DNA from: Planctomycetota bacterium
Lineage (GTDB): Bacteria; Planctomycetota; Planctomycetia; Pirellulales; UBA7805
Direction of reading: 5' to 3'
Assembly (NCBI GenBank): GCA_030605285.1
Contig: JAUWIQ010000004.1
Coordinates: 1-16,559, forward strand
DNA: 16,559 nucleotides
The notes under the pieces: generated by a model
The model's input: only the letters and a program-made list of their open reading frames with translations
Database searches by the model: none
Told to the model about the DNA's origin: nothing
Shown here: positions 7,930 to 15,400 of the stretch, one piece after another
Layout: each line of letters begins with the position of its first letter
How positions within the stretch are numbered: position 1 is the stretch's first letter
Made by a program: the position numbers and the translations under genes

Positions 7930-9198
7930 CTAGTCGTCCGCGGCATTTTCTTCTTGCTCGTCTTCTTCTGTATCATCATCATCCCAGTCGTCTTCCCACT
8001 CCTCGTCCTCCCATTCGGCGTCGGAGTCCTCCTTCTCATCGGAGTCTTCCTTCGCATCGGAGTCTTCCTTCGCATCGGAGTCTTCCTTCTCGTCGGAGTC
8101 CTCCTTCTCGTCTTCTACCTCTTTCCATTCCTCGTCGTTGAATCCGTCGTCGTCCTCCTCTTCCTCCTCCTCCTCCTCCTCCTCGCCCGCTATGTCCTCG
8201 TCATCCAAATCGTCAATGTCATCATCTTGATTGGCTGTATTGGCGACCAGTTTTTTTTGAGCTTGTTCCAGATCAGTCGTAGGGTGGACCGCTTCTCCGG
8301 GTTCTGTGACTCTCACGCTAGACTCCTCTAAATCCGCTTCAGGGTTCGAATCTTGCTCAGCACCGTTTGCTAAAGACTCGCCAGGAATACAAACTGCTCG
8401 AAGCATAGACGCCCTGGGTAGTTCGTCAATACTACGTAGACCAAAGACCTCTAAAAAGTTACGAGTTGTGCCATAGAGAAACGGTCGTCCGAGTTCGTCG
8501 GCACGCCCGGCGATGCGCACCATACCACGTTCCATGAGTTGTCTGAGAATTTCGCCGCATTGTACACCACGAATATTCTCAATTGCAGCCCGCATTACCG
8601 GTTGTCGGTATGCCACAACGGCCAATGTTTCCATGGCCGGTCCGGACATGCGTTGTCCGACTGGAGAGGTTACCATCCGTCGTAACCAGGGAGCAATCTG
8701 GCTGCACGTACGCAGTTGGAATCCGCCGGCAACCTCTTCGACTCGGAAGGCGCGGCCTATCTCGTCGTAGGATTGGTTGAGAGTCTTGATCAAGGTCCGC
8801 GCCTCCGTGCCATCGGTCAGCTTGGCTAAGTTTGCCAGTCTACGACTCGGCAGAGGCTGCCGAGACAAAAAAAGCACAGCCTCAAGGTAGGCCAGACGTG
8901 GATCGCGCACGTTTTTCAGGTTGGACTGTCGATCGCCTTCACTAACTTGTGGCCGGTGACTGCGGAGTGCGTCCTTGCCACTTGTCTGTCGAGCGAGTGT
9001 CCCATCGTATCGTAGGGCGACACTCTGTAATTGCAGGCCCAAACTGCAAGCAGGATTTCGAAACACCGGTTTAACTCGTGGGGAAATTACCTCAAATTCA
9101 TTCCTCTGCAGAGGACGTCGGCCACAACGTATTCTTTCGTCGCTTGACCACCCACCCAATGTAATGGGCGCGACGGGATCACGTCTATGCGAAAACAC
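7930..9198 (-). CDS. scpB: Segregation and condensation protein B with acidic tail
   Basis: ScpB is a dimeric winged-helix protein that joins ScpA and SMC in the condensin complex that compacts and segregates the chromosome. The core is residues 100-265. The first winged helix begins RLAYLEAVLFLSRQPL. The second carries the family blocks RMSGPAMETLAVVAYRQPVMR (183-203) and GRPFLYGTTRNFLEVFGL (237-254). Typical ScpB is about 200 residues; this is 422. About 97 residues precede the core and a 98-residue highly acidic tail (325-422) follows, with a run of ten glutamates and KEDSDE/KEDSDA repeats. The start is a GTG with no clear ribosome site. There is no ATG before the core, so the N-terminus is uncertain. 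It is probably co-transcribed with the DAHP synthase gene, 29 bp downstream. Confidence 0.9.
   Translation of the reverse strand: MFSHRRDPVAPITLGGWSSDERIRCGRRPLQRNEFEVISPRVKPVFRNPACSLGLQLQSVALRYDGTLARQTSGKDALRSHRPQVSEGDRQSNLKNVRDPRLAYLEAVLFLSRQPLPSRRLANLAKLTDGTEARTLIKTLNQSYDEIGRAFRVEEVAGGFQLRTCSQIAPWLRRMVTSPVGQRMSGPAMETLAVVAYRQPVMRAAIENIRGVQCGEILRQLMERGMVRIAGRADELGRPFLYGTTRNFLEVFGLRSIDELPRASMLRAVCIPGESLANGAEQDSNPEADLEESSVRVTEPGEAVHPTTDLEQAQKKLVANTANQDDDIDDLDDEDIAGEEEEEEEEEEDDDGFNDEEWKEVEDEKEDSDEKEDSDAKEDSDAKEDSDEKEDSDAEWEDEEWEDDWDDDDTEEDEQEENAADD
8024..8113. repeat. Five 18-bp tandem units in the scpB tail
   Basis: Five consecutive 18-bp units (8024-8041, 8042-8059, 8060-8077, 8078-8095, 8096-8113) share the form GAGTCYTCCTTCNCRTCG on the plus strand. 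The second and third are identical and the others differ at one to three positions. On the coding minus strand they encode a six-residue period of the KEDSDE/KEDSDA type. The in-frame length and near identity point to recent slippage expansion. Confidence 0.85.
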
Positions 9199-9268
9199 AA
9201 ATACGGTCCCAGCCAGTCTAAAGAGAACCGTCGGCCATCAAAGCCGAGAGATGGGCAGGATAGAGGAA

Positions 9269-9358
9269 TTATTTCTTGCGATGGCGGATTTTGGACCGCA
9301 TGCGACGCTTTTTACGGCCGATTTTTCGGCGACCCTTGCCAGACTTCTTGGTACCCAA
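9269..9358 (-). CDS. 29-residue Arg/Lys-rich protein, AURKAIP1/COX24 (bS22-like) candidate
   Basis: A short frame reads (M)GTKKSGKGRRKIGRKKRR, then MRSKIRHRKK and a TAA stop. Nineteen of 29 residues are Lys, Arg or His. The start is a TTG with AGGAG exactly 6 nt upstream (9365-9369). An in-frame TAG at 9368-9370 overlaps that ribosome site, so no longer form is possible. Length and the KI...KKRR...RHRKK pattern resemble the tiny AURKAIP1/COX24-domain proteins of Bacteroidota and Planctomycetota, related to mitochondrial mS38 and actinobacterial bS22, which bind the small ribosomal subunit. bTHX (GKGDRR...KI...RPRKK type) is an alternative. It lies 70 bp before scpB on the same strand, with a promoter-like pair about 50 bp upstream. 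Existence as a gene is likely; the family is inferred by eye. Confidence 0.65.
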   Translation of the reverse strand: MGTKKSGKGRRKIGRKKRRMRSKIRHRKK

Positions 9359-9410
9359 ACGATACTCCTACACAAATTTCCATTTCCCGCGAATTAAACT
9401 ACGACCCCTC

Positions 9411-9439
9411 ATTCTAAATTGCAGGTATTATTACGGCAA
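9411..9439 (-). promoter_or_regulatory. Sigma70-like promoter for the small-protein/scpB unit
   Basis: On the minus strand TTGCCG (9439-9434, 4 of 6 to TTGACA), a 17-bp spacer and TAGAAT (9416-9411, 5 of 6 to TATAAT) lie upstream of the 29-codon gene. Transcription would begin near 9404, leaving a leader of about 45 nt before the TTG start. The surrounding 200-bp gap (9359-9558) holds nothing else I can support. Confidence 0.4.
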
Positions 9440-9558
9440 GGAGGCTTTCTGAAAATGTGTTGGCTACGAGAATTTAGCGGTTGGGCGGTTGGTTGCCAAC
9501 TGTTTTGCTCGATCCATCGATCACTGGGCCGCAATCTGCATTGGGATCTTCCGATTCT

Positions 9559-10473
9559 TCATTGCGGGCGGTTTTGCCAGTCGATCCCCGCAGCAGCGGC
9601 GAGTGTCAACTGCAGGGCTTGGGTGCCGCTGCGACCGTGACCCTGTGCGGCGAGAGCAATATAGAGTTGATTGGCTAGTGCCAAGCCGGGCATCGAGAGA
9701 TTCATGCGGCGCGCCTCTTCCAGGGCGATGCCCATGTCTTTGATAAAGTGTTCCACAAAAAAACCAGGCTCAAAATCGTTCGCCAGAATACGGGGACCCA
9801 GTTTAGAGAGTGACCAACTTCCGGCTGCTCCGGATGCGACCGATTCGAGTACCTGTTGCAGGTTCAACCCGGCCCGATAGCCGTAAAGCAGCGCTTCACA
9901 AACACCGATCATGCCACTGGCGATCAGCGTCTGATTGACCATTTTGGCATGCTGCCCCATGCCGGCGTCGCCCTGGTGTACGATGGTGCGGCCCATCGCC
10001 TCCCAGCAGGGCTGCAACGATGCACACGCGTCGGCAGGCCCGCCGATCATGATGGAGAGTGTGGCATCACGAGCACCGAGGTCACCTCCCGAGACGGGAG
10101 CATCGATGCTGATCAGATTCTGACTCGCTGCCTGCTGGGCAATCTCTTTTGCCAGGGAAGGCTGGCTGGTCGTCATATCCACCAGAATCGTGCCACTGCG
10201 ACTGGCCGCCAACAGCCCGTTGGCGGCCAAATAAACCTGTCGTACATCGTCTGGATAACCGACCATCGTAAAGACAACGTCGGCGGCCTCTGCAACCTCA
10301 GCCACCGTTTCCCGCCACTCGGCACCCTGGTCGAGCAGCGGTGTGGCTTTTTGCTTTGTGCGATTATGGACAGTGATCTTGAAGCCAGCATCCAAAAGAT
10401 GCCCACACATGCGTTGGCCCATCACTCCGACACCAATCCAACCTAGACGAATATTCGCAGGTGTAATTTCCAT
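9559..10473 (-). CDS. Beta-hydroxyacid dehydrogenase (3-hydroxyisobutyrate dehydrogenase family)
   Basis: A 304-residue NAD(P)-dependent oxidoreductase of the 3-hydroxyisobutyrate / tartronate semialdehyde reductase family. The Rossmann motif is [12 protein letters not shown] (11-22), the substrate-binding block is DAPVSGG (124-130), and the catalytic lysine is K177 in GQHAKMVNQ. The late conserved block is [10 protein letters not shown] (245-254). The second beta strand ends VHNRT, where Asn-Arg-Thr after the strand often goes with NADPH preference. Length is normal. The gene starts 15 bp after the stop of the membrane protein on the same strand, so the two form a likely operon. The substrate cannot be read from sequence. 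Tartronate semialdehyde (giving glycerate), succinic semialdehyde, glyoxylate and 3-hydroxyisobutyrate are all possible. Confidence 0.88.
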   Translation of the reverse strand: MEITPANIRLGWIGVGVMGQRMCGHLLDAGFKITVHNRTKQKATPLLDQGAEWRETVAEVAEAADVVFTMVGYPDDVRQVYLAANGLLAASRSGTILVDMTTSQPSLAKEIAQQAASQNLISIDAPVSGGDLGARDATLSIMIGGPADACASLQPCWEAMGRTIVHQGDAGMGQHAKMVNQTLIASGMIGVCEALLYGYRAGLNLQQVLESVASGAAGSWSLSKLGPRILANDFEPGFFVEHFIKDMGIALEEARRMNLSMPGLALANQLYIALAAQGHGRSGTQALQLTLAAAAGIDWQNRPQ

Positions 10474-10488
10474 CAGCCCCCGGTCTTC

Positions 10489-11199
10489 CTACCACCGGTC
10501 ATGGGGTCTGGAAAAAACTTCGCTCAGGATCACTGCCTTACGAATGTCTTCGGGACTCTCCAGCATGGCCCGAATTTCTTCGGCCGTGGTCGGGAGTTCG
10601 ATCACGGGTTCTTCATCCCCCAAAGATTCTTTCGGGTCTTTCTCTGGGAAACTTTGACTATCTGCATCGCGAGGCGTTTGGGACAGATTGCCGATCTGAT
10701 GGTCGAAGACCTCCTGCTGAGGTTGTTCCATCTGGGGATTCACTGTTGGCATAACCGTTCTGGGCAAGCGATTCCGCAACGTGGCAGTGGACTGAAACTC
10801 GTCTGTCTGATCCCCGCCGTGCGCCGCTTGCGGGGGCGAGATGACCGTGGCGACCTCAACGTCTACGGGATCAACGATTTCCGCCTCGAGTACCTCGGGT
10901 GTTTGTTCCTTTTCTGCCACGGTCTGGCGGTCGGCCTGTTGCTGTACCTTCTGGAGGAAGTCCTGGATTTTGTCGGCAAATTCCTGTTCCTGGGGCGGTT
11001 CGGGAGTCCCGTCCGCTGCGGCATTCTCGGGTCCCCTTAGCTCACGACCTTTTGCGGCCCGAGCGGCTCCCCGCACTTGACTGATCACCCAGAAGATGAC
11101 GAAGATGATCGGCACCAGCGTACCCAACAAATCCCCAAGATCTGCCAACAGAGTCGGCAGGGCAGCGACCAGTCCGGTTTCTGTGCCAGGAACAACCAT
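10489..11199 (-). CDS. Single-helix membrane protein, unknown function
   Basis: A 236-residue protein I cannot assign to a named family. One hydrophobic segment, GTLVPIIFVIFWVISQV (about 26-42), is followed by basic residues (RGAARAAKGR), so the long remainder probably faces the cytoplasm. Residues 55-200 are rich in Pro, Glu, Gln and Asp and look disordered, with a short helical stretch at FADKIQDFLQKVQQQ (74-88). The last 30 residues (TAEEIRAMLESPEDIRKAVI, then LSEVFSRPHDRW) look structured and resemble tails I associate with planctomycete hypothetical proteins. It may be a small interaction module. The ATG start has AAGGGA almost touching it, which is poor spacing. The gene heads a two-gene unit with the dehydrogenase and is divergent from the secreted-protein gene. 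Confidence 0.75.
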   Translation of the reverse strand: MVVPGTETGLVAALPTLLADLGDLLGTLVPIIFVIFWVISQVRGAARAAKGRELRGPENAAADGTPEPPQEQEFADKIQDFLQKVQQQADRQTVAEKEQTPEVLEAEIVDPVDVEVATVISPPQAAHGGDQTDEFQSTATLRNRLPRTVMPTVNPQMEQPQQEVFDHQIGNLSQTPRDADSQSFPEKDPKESLGDEEPVIELPTTAEEIRAMLESPEDIRKAVILSEVFSRPHDRW

Positions 11200-11319
11200 G
11201 TCCCTTAGTCTAAGAGAATTTTGTCGGCTGGGAAAGCAGTTCCACCACAGATAGGCGAATCAGGGGTAAAAAAAAGGTGGGATAAAAGCCAAGCAACCAG
11301 TCCCAGTCGCCCCGCTTGG

Positions 11320-11325
11320 TATAAT
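11320..11325 (+). promoter_or_regulatory. Perfect TATAAT -10 box
   Basis: TATAAT at 11320-11325 matches the sigma70 -10 consensus exactly. No TTGACA-like -35 is seen at 16-18 bp, so the promoter may depend on an activator or another upstream element. The expected transcription start, about 7 nt downstream, falls on the ATG at 11333. It would drive the secreted-protein gene at 11455. Confidence 0.5.
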
Positions 11326-11332
11326 CCGAGAC

Positions 11333-11458
11333 ATGTGCCCGAGCCGTAAGAAACAATTTCGGACTGCCGGTCTTGGCCCCCGCGAAATTGTCTTGCGATT
11401 GAATCCGGACCGATTGCCTTCCGATCGCTCTCCCTCCACCCGGAGGAGATCTCGATGA
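11333..11458 (+). CDS. Possible leaderless 41-residue upstream ORF
   Basis: An uninterrupted frame of 41 codons starts at an ATG 7 nt after the TATAAT box, about where transcription should begin, as in leaderless mRNAs. Its TGA stop overlaps the ATG of the next gene as ATGA (11455-11458), the usual layout for coupled translation. The peptide is Arg-rich, beginning MCPSRKKQFRTAGLG and ending STRRRSR, and resembles nothing I know. The GGAGGAG ribosome site of the downstream gene lies inside this ORF. It may be a coincidental open frame. Confidence 0.3.
   Translation: MCPSRKKQFRTAGLGPREIVLRLNPDRLPSDRSPSTRRRSR
11353..11391. promoter_or_regulatory. 9-bp inverted repeat in the leader
   Basis: ACAATTTCG (11353-11361) and CGAAATTGT (11383-11391) are exact reverse complements, 21 bp apart, with arm centres 30 bp apart (about three helical turns). 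In RNA this would be a 9-bp stem in the 5' leader of the secreted-protein gene. In DNA it could be a two-site operator just downstream of the promoter. Confidence 0.4.
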
Positions 11459-12471
11459 AAACGGGATGTGCCGCGTTTTTGTTATGGATGATTTTTGTTC
11501 GGGCGAGCTTTGCCGAAGTCTCCGTTGAAATCGAAGTAATCATGGGCAGGGATAGTTCTCTCTTGGCCCCTCAAGAGTGGAGTCGTCTGCTGGGAGAAGC
11601 CGGGTTTCAACGCCCCATGATCCGCAACGGACGGCCAGGAGATGAGTTGGGAATCAAAAATAGGGGCAGTCAAGATAAGCCCGCCTATCTTGTGACCGCA
11701 CACCTCTCGGGCGGTACCCTGATTCTGCCACCCCGGACTCGGTTTACGCGGCACGATGCCAAGGCGATCGCAGTCTGGCTGCAGGAATTGAAGGACAATA
11801 ATTCGAATACAATCCTGCAGCCAAAAAAAATGTTTGGAATGACTGCCAGGCAACTCGAAATGGTTGAGCAGGGCGCGGATGTTCCCGTGGCGGTTTCCAC
11901 TTCGGGAAAAAGCCGCTTGGAAATTGTAGATCGCCTCGTCGGAAATCTCCCCCATCCACTCGTCTTCGCCGGAGCGGCAAAGCAGAGACTGAGCCAGGAG
12001 GGAGTTGTGCAAAACGAATTGCGTGGCCTTTCAACCGGTACGGCACTGGCGGCGATCTTGCATCCAGTCGGATTCGTCTTGGTTCCTGAGGCGAAAGGGG
12101 GTCAGGTGAACTGGACGATTAGGGAGAGTTCGCCGCAGAGCGCGGGTTGGCCTCTTGGCTGGGAAAGTCCGCGGACCCCTGGGAAAACCTTGCCCGGATT
12201 GTTCAAGGCGTCCCAGACTCAGGCGGTGGCATTGCCTTTAAAGTCCGCGCTCGACCAACTGGCGGCGAAGATCGCGGTCCCCTTGGTGTTCGATCATAAC
12301 CGGATTACCGCCGACCGGATCGATTTAGAGGCCACGGTAAAAATGCGTGCCGGACGCATGAGTCTGAAAACTATTTTTACAGGCCTTTTGCGCCAAGTTG
12401 GCTTGAAATTTGAGCTTCGGGTAGATGAAAACGACAAGCCATTCCTCTGGATTGCGCCGCGTCGCCGCTAG
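11455..12471 (+). CDS. Secreted protein with STN-like C-terminal domain
   Basis: A 338-residue protein of unknown function with a short signal peptide. MKTGCAAFLLWMIFVRASFA has a hydrophobic core and a likely signal peptidase I site after SFA at residue 20. Residues 21-250 show no family I recognise. Residues about 255-336 (LKSALDQLAAKIAVPLVFD ... MSLKTIFTGLLRQVGLKFEL ... FLWIAP) follow the pattern of the secretin/TonB short N-terminal (STN) or DUF4974 fold: a helix, a strand pair, an amphipathic helix and a final strand. In known proteins STN sits at the start of an outer-membrane channel; here it ends a soluble protein. GGAGGAG lies 6 nt before the ATG, which makes this start secure. The gene is convergent with uvrA, 13 bp away. 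The domain call is by pattern only. Confidence 0.75.
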   Translation: MKTGCAAFLLWMIFVRASFAEVSVEIEVIMGRDSSLLAPQEWSRLLGEAGFQRPMIRNGRPGDELGIKNRGSQDKPAYLVTAHLSGGTLILPPRTRFTRHDAKAIAVWLQELKDNNSNTILQPKKMFGMTARQLEMVEQGADVPVAVSTSGKSRLEIVDRLVGNLPHPLVFAGAAKQRLSQEGVVQNELRGLSTGTALAAILHPVGFVLVPEAKGGQVNWTIRESSPQSAGWPLGWESPRTPGKTLPGLFKASQTQAVALPLKSALDQLAAKIAVPLVFDHNRITADRIDLEATVKMRAGRMSLKTIFTGLLRQVGLKFELRVDENDKPFLWIAPRRR

Positions 12472-12484
12472 CCACTATTTATTT

Positions 12485-15400
12485 TCAGACGGTCGCCGCC
12501 GCATTCTCGACAGCGGCGAGATGTGCTTGCAGGAATGTCTCCAGGTCGGCATGTTGGATATTTTCTGGCGTGCGGAATTGCAATTTAACCATATCCAAGT
12601 CGCCACTTACCAGTTTGCGATCTTCGCCCAATCCTGCGATACGTCCCAAGGTAAATTGTCCCGGAGGGCCGGTGAGTGCCAGTTCGATGCCTGCAACCCG
12701 CTTAGTGTGTAGAGTCGCCCAAGGTTCTTTCTGAGCTGGGACCAGCAGGTGGACAACCTGTTGGTTGTTCCAGAGCAACTGACCCTGGGGAGCCGCGTCC
12801 GCGAGCAAATCGAGGAGATCTTCCAAGACCTCCAAGGGCCAGACCGGTCGCCGCCCAATTGGAAATCCCTTGCGTGAGATGTGCCACCGCTTTCCCAACA
12901 CCTTCCAGGGCATCACATCTTCCGGGTTGAACTGTTTCTTCTCCGTTATTTTTCGGAAGCCAGCGACCGCATCGTCGAGCATTTGCCAAAACTCAGGCTT
13001 GTCAATTTCGCTGAGGGAATGCACACGCAACTCGATTTCCTGCCAGGGTCCACGCAGACTGCGACATTTCACTCGCCGGTCGGTTCCATAGACGGGTAAC
13101 TCGTGCATATCATTCAGCGGTGTCATCCCGACTTGCTCGACTAGTTTGTCGCGCTGGAAGGTTTTTGCCGCCGTCCTAAATTTCAGTTTGAGGAGCCACG
13201 GTTCATTTGTGAGGGCATGAAAAAACCAACCGTCCGACTTTTTTGTGGCCGAAATTTCAACTACGCTACGGTTGTTCCAATCGGTGGCACTGAAGCTGCC
13301 ATGATCTTCAATTTTGTTGACAATCTGTTCCAGGATGTTGCCATCCCAATGGCAAGATTCCCCTTGGCGGCTCACGCGATTTTGGGTGTGCCACAACCGA
13401 CCATCAATCTCCCAGGGCATCTTTTGATCGCGACCGATCTGGCTGATCTCAAGGTCATCGGGACGTTCGCGTAATTCCTTCGCAAAGTCATATACCTTCC
13501 GTTTTTGATAAGGGCCGGCTTGCAGGACGCCCCGCAGGACATCGCCCGTAAAACTGTGCGGCAGTCGCTTGGGATTTGCCTTCGTGACCTGCTTGGTGTA
13601 GGCGACGACTTGTTCAGGGGTCCCGCATGTTACCACCTGGCCGCCCTCTTCACCCGCCTCCGGTCCCATGTCGATAATCCAATCCGCAGATTTAATGATA
13701 TCCAGGTTGTGTTCAATGACCACGACAGAATTGCCCAGGTCGACGAGCCGATTCAAAACATCGAGTAACTTCCGGAGATCCTCAAAGTGCAGGCCGGTGG
13801 TCGGTTCATCCAGCAAATACAATGTCTGGCCAGTGTCCGGACGGGCTAGTTCGGCTGCCAGTTTGACACGCTGGGCTTCACCGCCGGAGAGCGTGGCCGC
13901 AGACTGACCTAACTGGAGGTAGCCCAGACCGACGTCGCAGAGTGTTTGCAGAATACGGCGAATTTTTGGAATCTTGCCAAAAAGTTCCAGGGCCTTTTCG
14001 CAGGGCATCTCAAGCACATCGGCAATGCTGTAGCCATGGTAGCGCACGATCAACGTTTCGGGATTGTAGCGCTTGCCGTGGCACGTGTCGCACTGTACCC
14101 AGACATCGGGCAAGAAGTGCATCTCGACAACCAATTTTCCGTTGCCATCACAATCATCGCAGCGGCCACCCGATGCGTTGAAACTGAAGCGTCTGGCGGT
14201 GTAACCCCGAATCTTTGCCTCAGGCAACTGGGCGTAGAGCTTTCGGATAAGTTCGAACAGACCGGTGTAGGTCGCAGGATTGGAGGCCGGGGAGTTTCCC
14301 AGGGGCCGCTGGTCCACGCGAATGACCTTGTTGATATGTTCGATTCCCAGAATAGAATCATGGGGCGCCGGCACCGTCTGAGCGCGGTGGAGTTTGCGGG
14401 CCAGGGAGTTGTAGAGAATGTCATTGATGAGAGAACTCTTGCCGCTACCGCTCACGCCCGTGACCACGGTGAATGCGCAGAGAGGTATTTGAACATCAAT
14501 GTTCTGCAGATTGTTGTGGCGGGCCCCCGTGATTTTCAGGCAAGGATTCGGCAAACTTGCCGATTTCTCAGCCTTCTTTCCAGTCGCCTTAGTCCGCTTC
14601 TTTTTGTCGCCGGCCACCTCCACATCGCTTCCGCGTCGGTTGGTGGGAATGGGGATTGCCTTCTTGCCCGAGAGATAGGGCCCGGTCACCGATTTGCGCC
14701 GACGCATGAGCTGCTCCGGCTTGCCGCGGGCAACGATTTCTCCACCGTGCCGGCCCGCGCGGGGTCCGAAATCGAGCACGTTATCAGCCGAGGCAATCAC
14801 TTCCCGATCGTGCTCCACTAAGAGCAAGGTGTTGCCCAGGTCACAGAGTTTGCGCAGTGCGCCGAGCAAACGGGTATTGTCCCGCGGATGCAGACCAACG
14901 GTCGGTTCGTCCAGCACGTAGAGGACACCGCAGAGACCGCTGCCCACCTGACTGGCCAGACGGATGCGTTGCGATTCGCCGCCCGAGAGGCTTGGTGCGG
15001 GGCGGGAGATGGAGAGGTAATCGAGACCGACATCGCACAAAAAGGAGATGCGGTTTTTCAGTTCACGGACCAATTCCCCGGCAATTTTCTTTTCCCTGCG
15101 GTCGAATTTCCACTGACTCACTTGCCGCTGAAGTTGCCCCAACGGCATCCGGCCGTACTCGTGGATTGTTTTCCCGCGAAACTTCGTGGCCGCGGCATCC
15201 TCGCGCAGGCGGCTTCCCCCACATTGACTGCATTCCACCTCCTCCAGCAAATGCTCCATGCGAGATCGGAAGCGGGCCGACAAGCGGGCAGCCTCATCGA
15301 GTGCCGGATAGAGCCCCTTGTACTGGAAGCGGAACAGCGGGCGCGTTTTTGCCGCTCGTTTTCCGGATGGCTTGACGTCAAACCATTTCTCTCCCGTGCC

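Noticed and set aside
7798..8331. Plus-strand frame that looks like a multi-pass membrane protein (long Leu/Val/Ile runs)
   Set aside because: It is the antisense of the scpB acidic tail; Asp/Glu codons read backwards as Ile, Val, Leu and Phe. No ribosome site, and the homologous gene is on the minus strand.
9488..9500. Hairpin GTTGG-TTG-CCAAC followed by TGTTTTG
   Set aside because: The T-rich side faces the plus strand, where no gene ends; it does not fit as a terminator for the minus-strand dehydrogenase gene, and the stem is only 5 bp.
9419..9640. Plus-strand frame with AAGGAGG upstream of an internal ATG near 9455
   Set aside because: The Shine-Dalgarno-like sequence is good, but most of the frame is antisense to the dehydrogenase 3' end and the product (Trp- and Cys-rich) is not protein-like.
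11205..11543. 112-codon minus-strand frame ending 5 bp before the membrane-protein gene
   Set aside because: Overlaps the secure start, ribosome site and -10 box of the divergent secreted-protein gene, has no ribosome site and resembles no family.
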